Assembly (NCBI RefSeq): GCF_000517125.1
Contig: NZ_KI912155.1
Coordinates: 1,488,694-1,552,693, forward strand
Length of the DNA: 64,000 bases
From: Arthrobacter sp. MA-N2
GTDB taxonomy: Bacteria > Actinomycetota > Actinomycetes > Actinomycetales > Micrococcaceae
Direction of reading: 5' to 3'
Shown here: positions 35,592 to 44,349 of the stretch, piece by piece
Position numbering within the stretch: position 1 is the first letter of the stretch
Layout of the letters: the number at the start of each line of letters is the position of its first letter
The notes under the pieces: model-generated
The model's database searches: none
Seen by the model: only the letters and a program-made list of their open reading frames with translations
What the model was told of the DNA's origin: nothing
Program-made: the position numbers and the translations under genes

Positions 35592-36728
35592 ATGGATGAC
35601 ATGGGAAAACCTTCTGAGCTCTTCGCCAACCTGACGCCGAACTGGTTTGCCAGCATCATGGGCACCGGAATTGTCGCCACTGCAGCCGTAACCCTGCCTG
35701 TGCAGATCCCCGGTTTGCGCGTTGCGGCAACGGTCATATGGGGCGTGGTCTTTCTCCTCTTGATCCTCCTGACGGCCGCCACCGTGGTGCACTGGGTCCG
35801 GCACCGCGAAACGGCACGCAAACACCACAACAACCCCGTCATGGCGCACTTCTACGGAGCACCGCCCATGGCCATGCTCACCATCGGCGCTGCCACCTTG
35901 TTGCTGGGCAAGGACGTAATCGGCGAGCGGCTGGCTCTGGGCATCGATGCCGGACTGTGGGCGCTCGGCACCGTTCTTGGGCTGGCATGCGCTGTTGCCG
36001 TGCCGTACCTGCAGTTCACTCGGCACAACGTCACTGCGGCGGACGCCTTCGGCGGCTGGCTGATGCCGGTGGTTCCTCCCATGGTCTCGGCGTCCACCGG
36101 GGCTTTGCTGCTGCCGTACATTCCTTCGGGGCAACTGCGGTTGACGATGCTCATGGCCTGCTATGCGATGTTCGGCCTCAGCCTCATGGCCTCGCTGATC
36201 ATCATTCCCTTGATTTGGTACCGGCTGGCCGTCCACAAGAACCTGGCGCCCTCCGCCGTTCCTACCCTGTGGATCGTCTTGGGACCGCTGGGCCAGTCCA
36301 TCACCGCTGCGAACCTGCTGGGCTCCAATGCGCACTTGGCGGCATCCGGGCCACTGGGATCGGCCCTGGAAGTGTTCGGGGTCCTCTACGGGGTGCCTGT
36401 TTTGGGATTCGCCCTGATGTGGGCGGCCCTTGCAACGGTCATCACGGTGCGGACCGCGCGTAGGGGCCTGCCGTTCTCCTTGGCCTGGTGGTCCTTCACC
36501 TTCCCGATTGGGACGTGCGTCACGGGCTTGAACGGACTCGCTGCGCACACCCATCTGGCCGTCTTTGAGGCGATGGCCGTCGGGGGCTACGCGTTGTTGC
36601 TTGCCGCTTGGGCCGTGGTCGCCGCGAGGACGTTCCACGGAAGTTTCGTCAAAGGGGTTCTCTTCCAGGCGCCGCTCGGTGCGACTTCTTCCGGTGCGAA
36701 TGTTTCGGGTGCGGCCGCCGCGGCCTAG
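35592..36728 (+). CDS. TDT-family (TehA/SLAC1-like) anion transporter
   Basis: This 378-residue integral membrane protein has about ten hydrophobic helices, starting LTPNWFASIMGTGIVATAAV. It carries the family segments PPMAMLTIGAATLLLG and WWSFTFPIGTCVTGL. TDT proteins export dicarboxylates, sulfite, tellurite or chloride-like anions. ATG 35592 is preferred over a start at 35514. The TAG stop (36726-36728) lies inside the IS481 copy B target duplication, so the insertion spared the reading frame by one base. Confidence 0.88.
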   Translation: MDDMGKPSELFANLTPNWFASIMGTGIVATAAVTLPVQIPGLRVAATVIWGVVFLLLILLTAATVVHWVRHRETARKHHNNPVMAHFYGAPPMAMLTIGAATLLLGKDVIGERLALGIDAGLWALGTVLGLACAVAVPYLQFTRHNVTAADAFGGWLMPVVPPMVSASTGALLLPYIPSGQLRLTMLMACYAMFGLSLMASLIIIPLIWYRLAVHKNLAPSAVPTLWIVLGPLGQSITAANLLGSNAHLAASGPLGSALEVFGVLYGVPVLGFALMWAALATVITVRTARRGLPFSLAWWSFTFPIGTCVTGLNGLAAHTHLAVFEAMAVGGYALLLAAWAVVAARTFHGSFVKGVLFQAPLGATSSGANVSGAAAAA

Positions 36729-36729
36729 A

Positions 36730-37801
36730 TGTACTGAGTCAGGACGTTGGTTACATCGTGAATAGGTGAAGACCTCTTAGGTTGGTGGTTACCACACACA
36801 GCCAACGACTAAGAGGTCTTCATGTCCCACCGTAATGCCCGCCTGACTCCCAACGGTAGGCGGATCATCATCGAGCGCGTCCTCGCCGGCCGTCCAGTGG
36901 CCCATGTGGCCAAGGAAATGGGCATCTCGAGGACCTGCGCGCACCGTTGGATCAGCAGGTACCGGACCCACGGCTGGGACGGACTCGAGGACCGCAGCTC
37001 TCGTCCCAGGTCGTGCCCCCACGCCACCTCAGCGAAAGTCGTTGCCGATGTCCTTATCCAGCGCGTGGAACGCCGTGAAGGGCCAACGGGCCTGGCCTTG
37101 CGCTGCGGCACGAGCGCCAGGACGGTCTCCCGGATTTTGGCCAGGGCGGCCATGCCCAGGTTGTGGGACCTGGACCCGGTGACCGGGGAACGGATTCGGG
37201 CTTCCCGGGCCACCGACCGCCGCTACGAACGAGACGCTCCCGGCGACATGATCCACATCGACGTCAAGAAACTAGGCAGGATCCCGGACGGCGGGGGCTG
37301 GCGGGCCGACCCGTCCCAAAGCCCGGCCAACCACCGCTCCTCAGACCAGAAGCTTGGTTTTGACTACGTCCATGTCGCCGTGGATGACTACACCCGCTTC
37401 GCCTACGCCGAGGTCCTGCCGGATGAGAAAGGCCCTACCTGCGCCGGATTCCTCACCCGGGCCGCGACGGCCATGGCAGCCCAGGGAGCACCGGTGAAAC
37501 GGGTCATGACTGACAACGCATTTGCCTACCGGCTCTCCCGCGACTTCCAGGAGGCGCTGGCCGCACTGGGGGCGAAGCACATCCTGATCAAACCCCGCCA
37601 CCCCTGGCAAAACGGCAAAGCCGAACGCTTCAACCGAACCCTGCAGGAAGGCTGGGCCTACCGGCAACCCTTCACGTCCAACCAAGCGCGCACGGATGCT
37701 CTGCAGCCATGGCTAAACTTCTACAACAACCACCGGCCACACGGCAGCCTCGGAGGCAAACCACCCATCAGCAGGTGCAACCAACCTACTGGCTGAGTAC
37801 A
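36730..37801 (+). mobile_element. IS481-family insertion sequence, copy B
   Basis: This is the same 1072-bp element as copy A, inverted relative to it. Ends are TGTACTGAGTCAGGACGTTG (36730) and the complement of TGTACTCAGCCAGTAGGTTG (ending 37801). A 6-bp target duplication CCTAGA is at 36724-36729 and 37802-37807. It sits between the stop codons of the TDT gene and tadA, in what was a short convergent intergenic gap. Confidence 0.95.
36822..37796 (+). CDS. IS481 transposase (copy B)
   Basis: The 324-residue DDE transposase has the same sequence as that of copy A, including the HTH and the three catalytic blocks (HIDVKK, VMTDNAFAY, WQNGKAERFNRTL). The frame is intact. Confidence 0.95.
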   Translation: MSHRNARLTPNGRRIIIERVLAGRPVAHVAKEMGISRTCAHRWISRYRTHGWDGLEDRSSRPRSCPHATSAKVVADVLIQRVERREGPTGLALRCGTSARTVSRILARAAMPRLWDLDPVTGERIRASRATDRRYERDAPGDMIHIDVKKLGRIPDGGGWRADPSQSPANHRSSDQKLGFDYVHVAVDDYTRFAYAEVLPDEKGPTCAGFLTRAATAMAAQGAPVKRVMTDNAFAYRLSRDFQEALAALGAKHILIKPRHPWQNGKAERFNRTLQEGWAYRQPFTSNQARTDALQPWLNFYNNHRPHGSLGGKPPISRCNQPTG

Positions 37802-37813
37802 CCTAGACGGCTG

Positions 37814-38323
37814 CTACTTTCGGTGGGCCGCGAAGAAGTCGCGCAGCAACTCGGAACATTCCTCCTCGCGTACGCCTGGATAGACCTCCACCCAGTGGTT
37901 GAGCCGGCGTTCCCGCAGGATGTCGAACACCGATCCGGCGGCACCGGCCTTTTCATCCCAGGCGCCGAACACCACCCGGGGAATCCGGGCCAGCACGATG
38001 GCTCCGGCGCACATCGCGCACGGCTCCAATGTCACCACCAACGTGCAGTCCTCCAGCCGCCAACCGTCTCCACCTTCGCCGAGTTCAAGGGCGTGGCGCT
38101 GCAGCGCAGCAGCCGCCTCACGGATGGCGACGATCTCCGCGTGCGCCGTCGGGTCGCCGAGCGCTTCCCGTTCGTTCCGGCCGGCACCCAGCACACCGCC
38201 GTCGGGCCCTAGAACAACAGCACCGATCGGGACATCCTCCGTGTCGAGGGCACGGCGGGCCTCGACCAAGGCCAGGCCCATCCAGGCCGCATGCTCTGCG
38301 TGATAAGGCTCGTTGGTGCTCAT
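37814..38323 (-). CDS. tadA: tRNA adenosine(34) deaminase TadA
   Basis: This 169-residue zinc deaminase converts A34 to inosine in tRNA-Arg. The active site shows HAE (His61, Glu63) and PCAMC (Cys102, Cys105), with LGAGRNERE upstream. Length is typical. The gene is divergent from upp (23 bp between starts), so both promoters share a very short region or overlap the coding starts. Confidence 0.95.
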   Translation of the reverse strand: MSTNEPYHAEHAAWMGLALVEARRALDTEDVPIGAVVLGPDGGVLGAGRNEREALGDPTAHAEIVAIREAAAALQRHALELGEGGDGWRLEDCTLVVTLEPCAMCAGAIVLARIPRVVFGAWDEKAGAAGSVFDILRERRLNHWVEVYPGVREEECSELLRDFFAAHRK

Positions 38324-38346
38324 GCCTCAATGATAGTTTTGGAGTC

Positions 38347-38982
38347 ATGCGCACACTCGTCGTGGACCACCCGCTGGTCGCTCACAAGCTCACCGTTCTG
38401 CGGGACAAGAACACTCCTTCACCGGTCTTCCGGCAACTCACCGAAGAACTCGTCACCCTCCTGGCCTACGAGGCTACCCGCGAGGTCAGGACCGAGCCGG
38501 TTGAAATCGAAACTCCCGTCACCAAGGCGATCGGTACCGCCTTCACCAAGCCCACGCCCCTGGTGGTCCCCATCCTGCGCGCAGGCCTCGGCATGCTGGA
38601 GGGCATGACCAAGCTGGTTCCCACCGCCGAAGTGGGCTTCCTGGGCATGGCCCGCGACGAAGAAACCCTGGACATCATCACCTACGCCGAGCGCCTGCCC
38701 GAGGACCTCACCGGCCGCCAGATCTTCGTCCTGGACCCCATGCTTGCCACCGGCGGCACCCTTCGCGAGGCCATCAAGTTCCTCTTCAAACGCGGTGCCT
38801 CGGACGTGACGTGCATCTGCCTGCTCGCCGCCCCGGAGGGCCTGGCCAAGCTGGAAGAAGAGCTTTCCGAAGCCAACGTCAAGATCGTCCTCGCCTCGAT
38901 CGACGAGAAACTCAACGAGAAGGCCTACATCGTGCCGGGCCTGGGCGACGCGGGAGACCGCCTGTACGGCGTGGCGGGCTAA
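38347..38982 (+). CDS. upp: Uracil phosphoribosyltransferase
   Basis: This 211-residue enzyme makes UMP from uracil and PRPP in pyrimidine salvage. The PRPP-binding loop [12 protein letters not shown] spans about 128-139 and the uracil-binding C-terminus reads [16 protein letters not shown]. It starts at ATG 38347 after AGTTTTGGAGTC. An open frame reaching back to 38029 is antisense to tadA and was trimmed. Confidence 0.97.
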   Translation: MRTLVVDHPLVAHKLTVLRDKNTPSPVFRQLTEELVTLLAYEATREVRTEPVEIETPVTKAIGTAFTKPTPLVVPILRAGLGMLEGMTKLVPTAEVGFLGMARDEETLDIITYAERLPEDLTGRQIFVLDPMLATGGTLREAIKFLFKRGASDVTCICLLAAPEGLAKLEEELSEANVKIVLASIDEKLNEKAYIVPGLGDAGDRLYGVAG

Positions 38983-38989
38983 CCTCGTC

Positions 38990-39050
38990 AACGCGGGGTC
39001 ACTTACGGCCCAATTCGAGCAGCAACATGGGCCGTAAGTGACCCCGCGTT
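38990..39050. repeat. 22-bp perfect inverted repeat downstream of upp
   Basis: Arms at 38990-39011 and 39029-39050 are exact complements (left arm starts AACGCGGGGTCACTTACGG), with a 17-base loop. It begins eight bases after the upp stop and has no T-tract. It could act as a transcription terminator, an mRNA-stabilising hairpin or a dispersed palindromic element. Two similar but unrelated-sequence palindromes occur at 53961 and 54581. Confidence 0.9.
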
Positions 39051-39098
39051 GTGCACCGCCCCTACCGGTTTCCGGGCTCCGCGGATAGCCTTTGGCGC

Positions 39099-39476
39099 AT
39101 GGACTGGAAACTTGAACTTGTGTTTGTCCCTGTGTCCGATGTGGACCGCGCCAAGGATTTCTACGTCAACAAGGTGGGCTTCAACGCCGATTACGACGAG
39201 CGGCCCATGGACGGCATCCGCTTTGTCCAATTGACGCCACCGGGCTCGGCCTGCTCCATCTGCATCGGGGAGGGCCTCAACGACGCACCTCCAGGCACTG
39301 CCCCGAGCCTGCAGATGGTGGTGGGGGACATCCATGAGGCCCACAGCCAGCTCAAGGCCAATGGCGTGGACGTCAGCGACATCGATGTCCAGGACTGGGG
39401 TCACTTCGTCTACTTCGCCGATCCGGACGGCAACAAATGGGCCGTCCAATACATCCCGCACCGGCCCAACGGTTAG
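39099..39476 (+). CDS. VOC (glyoxalase-like) superfamily protein
   Basis: This 125-residue protein starts MDWKLELVFVPVSDVDRAKD and ends FADPDGNKWAVQYIPHRPNG, with paired VOC modules. ATG 39099 is chosen since the longer frame from 39051 runs into the palindrome. Dioxygenase, antibiotic-binding or isomerase activity is possible; the substrate cannot be told. Confidence 0.88.
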   Translation: MDWKLELVFVPVSDVDRAKDFYVNKVGFNADYDERPMDGIRFVQLTPPGSACSICIGEGLNDAPPGTAPSLQMVVGDIHEAHSQLKANGVDVSDIDVQDWGHFVYFADPDGNKWAVQYIPHRPNG

Positions 39477-39530
39477 GACTCACACTGTAAGAGTTGGGCA
39501 GCGGAGCCGCAGGGCAGGCAGGATGGATGC

Positions 39531-40208
39531 ATGAACTTTTCTGCTGAAGCCGTGAAAACCCTGGCTGTCCGGGCAGTCCTCTTCGATATGGACGGCACCC
39601 TGGTGGATTCCACCGCGATCGTGGAGCAAGTATGGAGCGAATTCGCGGGCCGGTATGGCCTGGACATCGAAGAGATCCTGCGGACTTCGCACGGGATCCA
39701 GGCCAAGGACACGGTGCGTCGCTTCGCCCCAGAGGGCGCTGACCTCGATGCGCTCGCCGAGGAACTCGGGGAGATGGAACGGACCCGGACGGATGGGATA
39801 GTGGCGTTGCCGGGGGCCGCGGACTTGCTGGAGTCCCTGCCTTCCGACGCCGTCGCCCTGGTCACTTCGGCCGATCGCATCCTCGCTGGCGCGCGCATGC
39901 AGGCCGCAGGACTCCAGATGCCAGCGACCACTGTTACCGCTGAGGCAGTGACGCGCGGCAAGCCGGACCCCGAAGGCTACCTCATGGCAGCCGCGCTGTT
40001 GGGTGCCGAGCCTGCCGACGTCGTCGTTTTCGAGGATGCCCCGGCTGGGATCGCTGCCGCCCGGGCCGCCGGAATGACCACAGTGGTGGTGGGCGACGCC
40101 GGCGGCGAGGCAGCGGAAGGGCTGTGGCAGATTGCGGATTACTCCGCCGTTACTGCCGCAGCCCGTCTGGACGCTTCGGGCCGACGGGTCATCCAGCTCC
40201 GGTTCTAG
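39531..40208 (+). CDS. HAD-superfamily sugar/polyol phosphatase
   Basis: This 225-residue HAD hydrolase has motif I FDMDGTLVDS (nucleophile Asp19, Asp21), motif II VTSADR, motif III RGKPDPEGY (Lys) and motif IV VVFEDAPAGIAAA. The cap is the small helical type found in 2-deoxyglucose-6-phosphate and glycerol-3-phosphate phosphatases. It is convergent with the glycosyltransferase operon, the stops being seven bases apart. Confidence 0.9.
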   Translation: MNFSAEAVKTLAVRAVLFDMDGTLVDSTAIVEQVWSEFAGRYGLDIEEILRTSHGIQAKDTVRRFAPEGADLDALAEELGEMERTRTDGIVALPGAADLLESLPSDAVALVTSADRILAGARMQAAGLQMPATTVTAEAVTRGKPDPEGYLMAAALLGAEPADVVVFEDAPAGIAAARAAGMTTVVVGDAGGEAAEGLWQIADYSAVTAAARLDASGRRVIQLRF

Positions 40209-40215
40209 CCGCCCC

Positions 40216-42285
40216 TTAGCCCGCCAGCGCGTACACCGTGGTCCCGCCAATGGTCTGTGCCTGGAAGTTCGCAGCCACCCATTGCGCGATCTGGGCCGGA
40301 TCGGTCGATCCGCTGTTGGCTTGCATGGTCCCGCTGGCAATGAAGTAGTGGATCTTGCCCTGCGCCACGAGCTGTTCAAACTGCTGGAGCGTGGGGGCAG
40401 GGTCCGTGCCGTTGAAGCCGCCCACTGCCATGACCGGCAGCTCGGTGGTCAGCTGGTAACCGGCCGCATTGTTGGAGCCAACGACGGCGGCCGCCCAAGT
40501 GTAGTTCGCAGCGCCGGTTTTCAGCGCGGAAACCAATTCCGACGACGGCGTGCTGGCGCCGAGCAATCCGCCCATGCCGCCTTGCCGAGCGCCACCAAAG
40601 CCGCCTTGGGTGCCCGGCTGCTGGAGGGGTCGAGGCGGCGTGTTCTGGCCGAAACCATTCCCACCACCGAAACCATTCCCGCCACCGAAGCCGCCTGCAC
40701 CGAAGCCACCGAATCCGGTGGCGGGACCGGCGCTGACGATTGCGCCACTGTGCGGTACGGATGCCGTTGAAATGGAGTACGCCAGAGGGCCGGCGAGCGA
40801 GGCCGCGAGGGCGAGCAGCGCCGTCGTGCGTTGGAGGAAAGGCGAGCCGAAGCGTCCCGCGAGCAGCCCGGCTGCGGCGGCGAAACCACCAAACAACACC
40901 AGCCACCGCAACCACGGCACGAAGGTCGGGGTGTTGCCCAGGAGGCCGAACGCCATCAATCCGGCAGCGGTCACGGCTGCGGCAAGCAGAACCGCAGCCA
41001 CGAGCTGCGCGCGGTGCTGCCACAAAAGCGCCCCGCCCAAACCGGCGAGTCCCGCGATCCCCGGAGCCAGCGCTACCGCGTAGTAGGGGTGGATGATGCC
41101 CGCCATGAAGCTGAAAACCAGTCCGGTGACCAGCACCCACGAACCCCACACGATCACCGAGGCTCGGACGCCGTCAGTGCGCGGGGCGTGCCGACCCAGC
41201 CACAGCAGCCCTCCCGCGAGGAGCAGCACGGACGGCAGCAACCAGGCAATCTGGCCGCCGAACTCGCTGTTGAACATCCGGAGCAGCCCGGGAACTCCCC
41301 AGCCGTTGCCCCCGCCAACACTGCCGGTCTCGTCGCCGCTGAGCCTGCCCAAGCCGTTATAGCCGAGCGTCAGTTCCAGGATCGAGTTGTTCTGTGAACC
41401 GCCAATGTATGGCCGCATATTCGCGGGAATGAGTTCGACGACGGCGAGCCACCATCCTGCCGAGACCACCATGGCTGCTCCTGCGCCGAGCAGCCGAAGC
41501 AGGCGACGGCCTACTCCACCTTGGGCTGCAACCACGTACGCCACGGCAAAACCCGGAACCACCAGGAGCACCTGGAGTTGTTTGGTGAGGAAGCCAAAGC
41601 CCAGGAACACCCCGGCCAACAGGATCCAGCGGAGCTTGTTCTCCTGGATGGACCGGAGCGTGGCGTAGCCGGCGGCCGTCATGAGCAGCACCAGCAGGGC
41701 GTCGGGATTGTTGAAACGGAACATGAGGGTTGCCACCGGGGTGATGGCCATGACGACGGCGGCCAGCAGCCCCGCCCGGTGCGCGAGCCGCGGATCGCCC
41801 AGAGCAGGGGCCGCCGCGCGCCGGACCGCCACGTACAGCAGCCATACGGTGGCGACACCCATGAGTGCCTCGGGAACCAGGATGCTCCAGGAGCTTAGCC
41901 CGAAAATCCGCACTGAGAGGCCCATGATCCACAGCGACGCCGGCGGCTTGTCCACGGTGATGGAGTTGGCGGCGTCGGACGATCCGAAGAACCAGGCTGC
42001 CCAATTCTGCGAACCGGCCTGGGCTGCCGCGGAATAGAACGGGTTGGCCCAGCCGGAGGCGCCAAGGTTCCAGAGGTACAGGACCGCCGTCGCGAGGAGC
42101 ACGATAGCGAGCTCCAGACGGTGTCGCAGGGCATGCGGGCCCCGCTTCCGGCGTCCGCCCTTTGTTCCGAGGCTGCCAGGTTCCCGGGGAGCGGGCCCTT
42201 CCGGGAGCGCCGGCTCAAGCAATCGCGACGGCTGAGCGGGCTGTCCTGGCTTGGAACCGGTGTCTGTGGAAGAGGAAGTGGTCAT
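40216..42285 (-). CDS. GT39/ArnT-like membrane glycosyltransferase (paralogue 1)
   Basis: This 689-residue polytopic protein of the GT-C fold probably transfers a sugar from a polyprenyl-phosphate donor outside the membrane. It shows the first-loop region (GWANPFYSAAAQAG), ITVDKPPASLWIMGLSVRIF and RFNNPDALLVLLMTAAGY, all typical of the ArnT/GT39 family. A glycine-rich linker (GFGGFGAGGFGGGNGFGGG) leads into a soluble C-terminal domain ending AQTIGGTTVYALAG. It lies downstream of its paralogue in the same minus-strand operon. Confidence 0.88.
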   Translation of the reverse strand: MTTSSSTDTGSKPGQPAQPSRLLEPALPEGPAPREPGSLGTKGGRRKRGPHALRHRLELAIVLLATAVLYLWNLGASGWANPFYSAAAQAGSQNWAAWFFGSSDAANSITVDKPPASLWIMGLSVRIFGLSSWSILVPEALMGVATVWLLYVAVRRAAAPALGDPRLAHRAGLLAAVVMAITPVATLMFRFNNPDALLVLLMTAAGYATLRSIQENKLRWILLAGVFLGFGFLTKQLQVLLVVPGFAVAYVVAAQGGVGRRLLRLLGAGAAMVVSAGWWLAVVELIPANMRPYIGGSQNNSILELTLGYNGLGRLSGDETGSVGGGNGWGVPGLLRMFNSEFGGQIAWLLPSVLLLAGGLLWLGRHAPRTDGVRASVIVWGSWVLVTGLVFSFMAGIIHPYYAVALAPGIAGLAGLGGALLWQHRAQLVAAVLLAAAVTAAGLMAFGLLGNTPTFVPWLRWLVLFGGFAAAAGLLAGRFGSPFLQRTTALLALAASLAGPLAYSISTASVPHSGAIVSAGPATGFGGFGAGGFGGGNGFGGGNGFGQNTPPRPLQQPGTQGGFGGARQGGMGGLLGASTPSSELVSALKTGAANYTWAAAVVGSNNAAGYQLTTELPVMAVGGFNGTDPAPTLQQFEQLVAQGKIHYFIASGTMQANSGSTDPAQIAQWVAANFQAQTIGGTTVYALAG

Positions 42286-42291
42286 CGGAAT

Positions 42292-44349
42292 CTACTTTGT
42301 CAGCTTGTAGACGGTGGAGTTGCCCACTGTCTGGGCTTGGAAGTTGGCTTGCACCCAAGCGGCTACCTCGGAATTTCCGCCTTGCCGGCCGAATCCACCG
42401 CCCATGCCGCCACCGGCGATGTAGTAGCCGATTTGTCCCTTGGTCACCATGTCTTGAAATTGTGCCAGTGTCGGGTAGGGATCGCCGCCATTCCAGCCAC
42501 CGAGCGCAATCACGTTGGTGTTCGTGGCGAGCTCAAGGCTGGCTGCCTGTGTGGCGCCGGAGACGATCGCGGACCACTTCGTGGTGGTGGACGTCAGCAG
42601 CGCGGTCAACCCGGCGTCGGCCGTTCCCTCGGAACCGGGGCCGCCTGCGGCCTGCCCCGCGGATTGGCCCGCAGTGCCGCCGCCAAAGCCCCTGGCGCGG
42701 TTTCCGAAGCCGCCCGTGGCGGAACCGGAGGGACCCGACGTCGGGATGGAACCGGAGTGCGCGGTCGCCTCCGTCGCGAGCGTCCACGCCGCAGTACCGA
42801 GTCCGCCGGCCAGAAGCGAAACGACGACGACGGCCGCGGCAGCCGCGTTCCGGAACCGGCCGGCCGTGTTCTGAGCGACAGAGTTCTGACCGACAAAGCG
42901 CAGCGAGTCGACGCGAAGCAGGATTGCCGCGGCCGCCACCACGCCTAGGACGACTATCGCGACGCGCAACCATGGAAGCCATGAGGCGTCACGGCCCAAG
43001 AGAACCGCGGACCACGCTGAACTACCGAGGATCACCACGGACAAGACAATCCTGGCCGGCCAATACCCGCGGCCACGCCACAGCTCAACGCTGCCAATGC
43101 CCACCAAGGCGGCGATGGCCGGTGCGAGCGCCACCGCGTAGTACGGGTGGACGATGCCGCTCATGAAGCTGAGGATTCCCGCGGTCACCACGAACCAGCC
43201 ACCCCACAGGAGGAGCGCGGCCCGGGTACGCGATGCACGCGCTTCCCGGCGGGTGAACCACAGGCCGGCGGCCAGCAGGATCAGCGCGGCAGGCAGGAGC
43301 CAGGAGACCTCGGCGCCGAAGCTCGTGCCAAACATGCGGGTGATCCCGGCAGTTCCGCCGAAGCCGGCGTTGCCGCCACCACCGCCACCAAAGGCGCCCA
43401 CAGGTGCTCCAGCGCCACCGCCGCCAGGGCCGCCTTCACCCGAGCCGGTGATGCGGGACAGCCCGTTGTAGCCGAAAGTGAGCTCAAGGAAGCTGTTGGT
43501 TTGCGATCCCGCCATGTAAGGCCGTGCCGAAGCCGGAGTGAGCTGGAAGAGGGCGACGTAGCTGCCGGCTACCACTGCAATACCGGCCAAAGCGCCGAGC
43601 AGGTGCAGCAGCCTGCGCCGCAACGGGGTGGGGGCGGCCCAGAGATAAGCGAGCCCCAGCCCAGGAACAATCAGAAATCCCTGCAGCATCTTGCTCAGGA
43701 ACGCCAGGCCCACCACTGCGCCTGCCGCGGCGAGCCACTTCCAGCCCGCGCGTTCGATGGCACGGGTGGTGAAGTACGCTGCGAGCACCAAGCACAGGGT
43801 CAGCATGGCGTCGGGATTGTTGAACCGGAACATGAGCGCCGCCACCGGAGTCAGCGCCAAGGCGCCGCCGGCCAGCAAACCCGCGCCCGGCCCGGATACG
43901 CGCTTGACCGTCAAATAGAGGAGCCCGACGGCGGCCACTCCCATGAGCGCCTCGGGAACCAGCATGCTCAGGGGCGAGAAGCCGAAAATCCGGCCCGCCA
44001 GCGCAGGGATCCACAGGGCGGCCGGCGGCTTGTCCACGGTGATGGCATTCCCGGCGTCGAGCGAACCGAACAGCAAAGCCGTCCAGCTCTTGGTGCCGGC
44101 CTGGATGGCGGCGGCGTAGAAGGAGTTTCCGTAGCCCGTGGCCGCGAGATTCCAGAGATAGAGGAACGCGGTAGCTATGAGGAGCCCCGCGGCGGACGGC
44201 CGTACCCAACGAGGTTGCCCGCCAAAAGCGTATCGGGTCCAGCGCGGAGTGCCGCCGGGAGCTGATGGTCCTATCGAATGGCGGCCGTGTGCCTCGTCGG
44301 CAGGAATCTCGGCGGCTCCCGTGCTTGCGGGAGTAATCGTGGAGGTCAT
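42292..44349 (-). CDS. GT39/ArnT-like membrane glycosyltransferase (paralogue 2)
   Basis: This 685-residue paralogue of the preceding protein has the same blocks: GYGNSFYAAAIQAGTKSW, ITVDKPPAALWIPALAGRIF and RFNNPDAMLTL. It also has a glycine-rich linker and a C-terminus AQTVGNSTVYKLTK. The ATG at 44349 overlaps the stop of the GT2-GtrA gene (ATGA); the open frame reaching to 44541 is antisense to that gene and was trimmed. Two paralogues in tandem suggest two different acceptor or sugar specificities. Confidence 0.88.
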   Translation of the reverse strand: MTSTITPASTGAAEIPADEAHGRHSIGPSAPGGTPRWTRYAFGGQPRWVRPSAAGLLIATAFLYLWNLAATGYGNSFYAAAIQAGTKSWTALLFGSLDAGNAITVDKPPAALWIPALAGRIFGFSPLSMLVPEALMGVAAVGLLYLTVKRVSGPGAGLLAGGALALTPVAALMFRFNNPDAMLTLCLVLAAYFTTRAIERAGWKWLAAAGAVVGLAFLSKMLQGFLIVPGLGLAYLWAAPTPLRRRLLHLLGALAGIAVVAGSYVALFQLTPASARPYMAGSQTNSFLELTFGYNGLSRITGSGEGGPGGGGAGAPVGAFGGGGGGNAGFGGTAGITRMFGTSFGAEVSWLLPAALILLAAGLWFTRREARASRTRAALLLWGGWFVVTAGILSFMSGIVHPYYAVALAPAIAALVGIGSVELWRGRGYWPARIVLSVVILGSSAWSAVLLGRDASWLPWLRVAIVVLGVVAAAAILLRVDSLRFVGQNSVAQNTAGRFRNAAAAAVVVVSLLAGGLGTAAWTLATEATAHSGSIPTSGPSGSATGGFGNRARGFGGGTAGQSAGQAAGGPGSEGTADAGLTALLTSTTTKWSAIVSGATQAASLELATNTNVIALGGWNGGDPYPTLAQFQDMVTKGQIGYYIAGGGMGGGFGRQGGNSEVAAWVQANFQAQTVGNSTVYKLTK

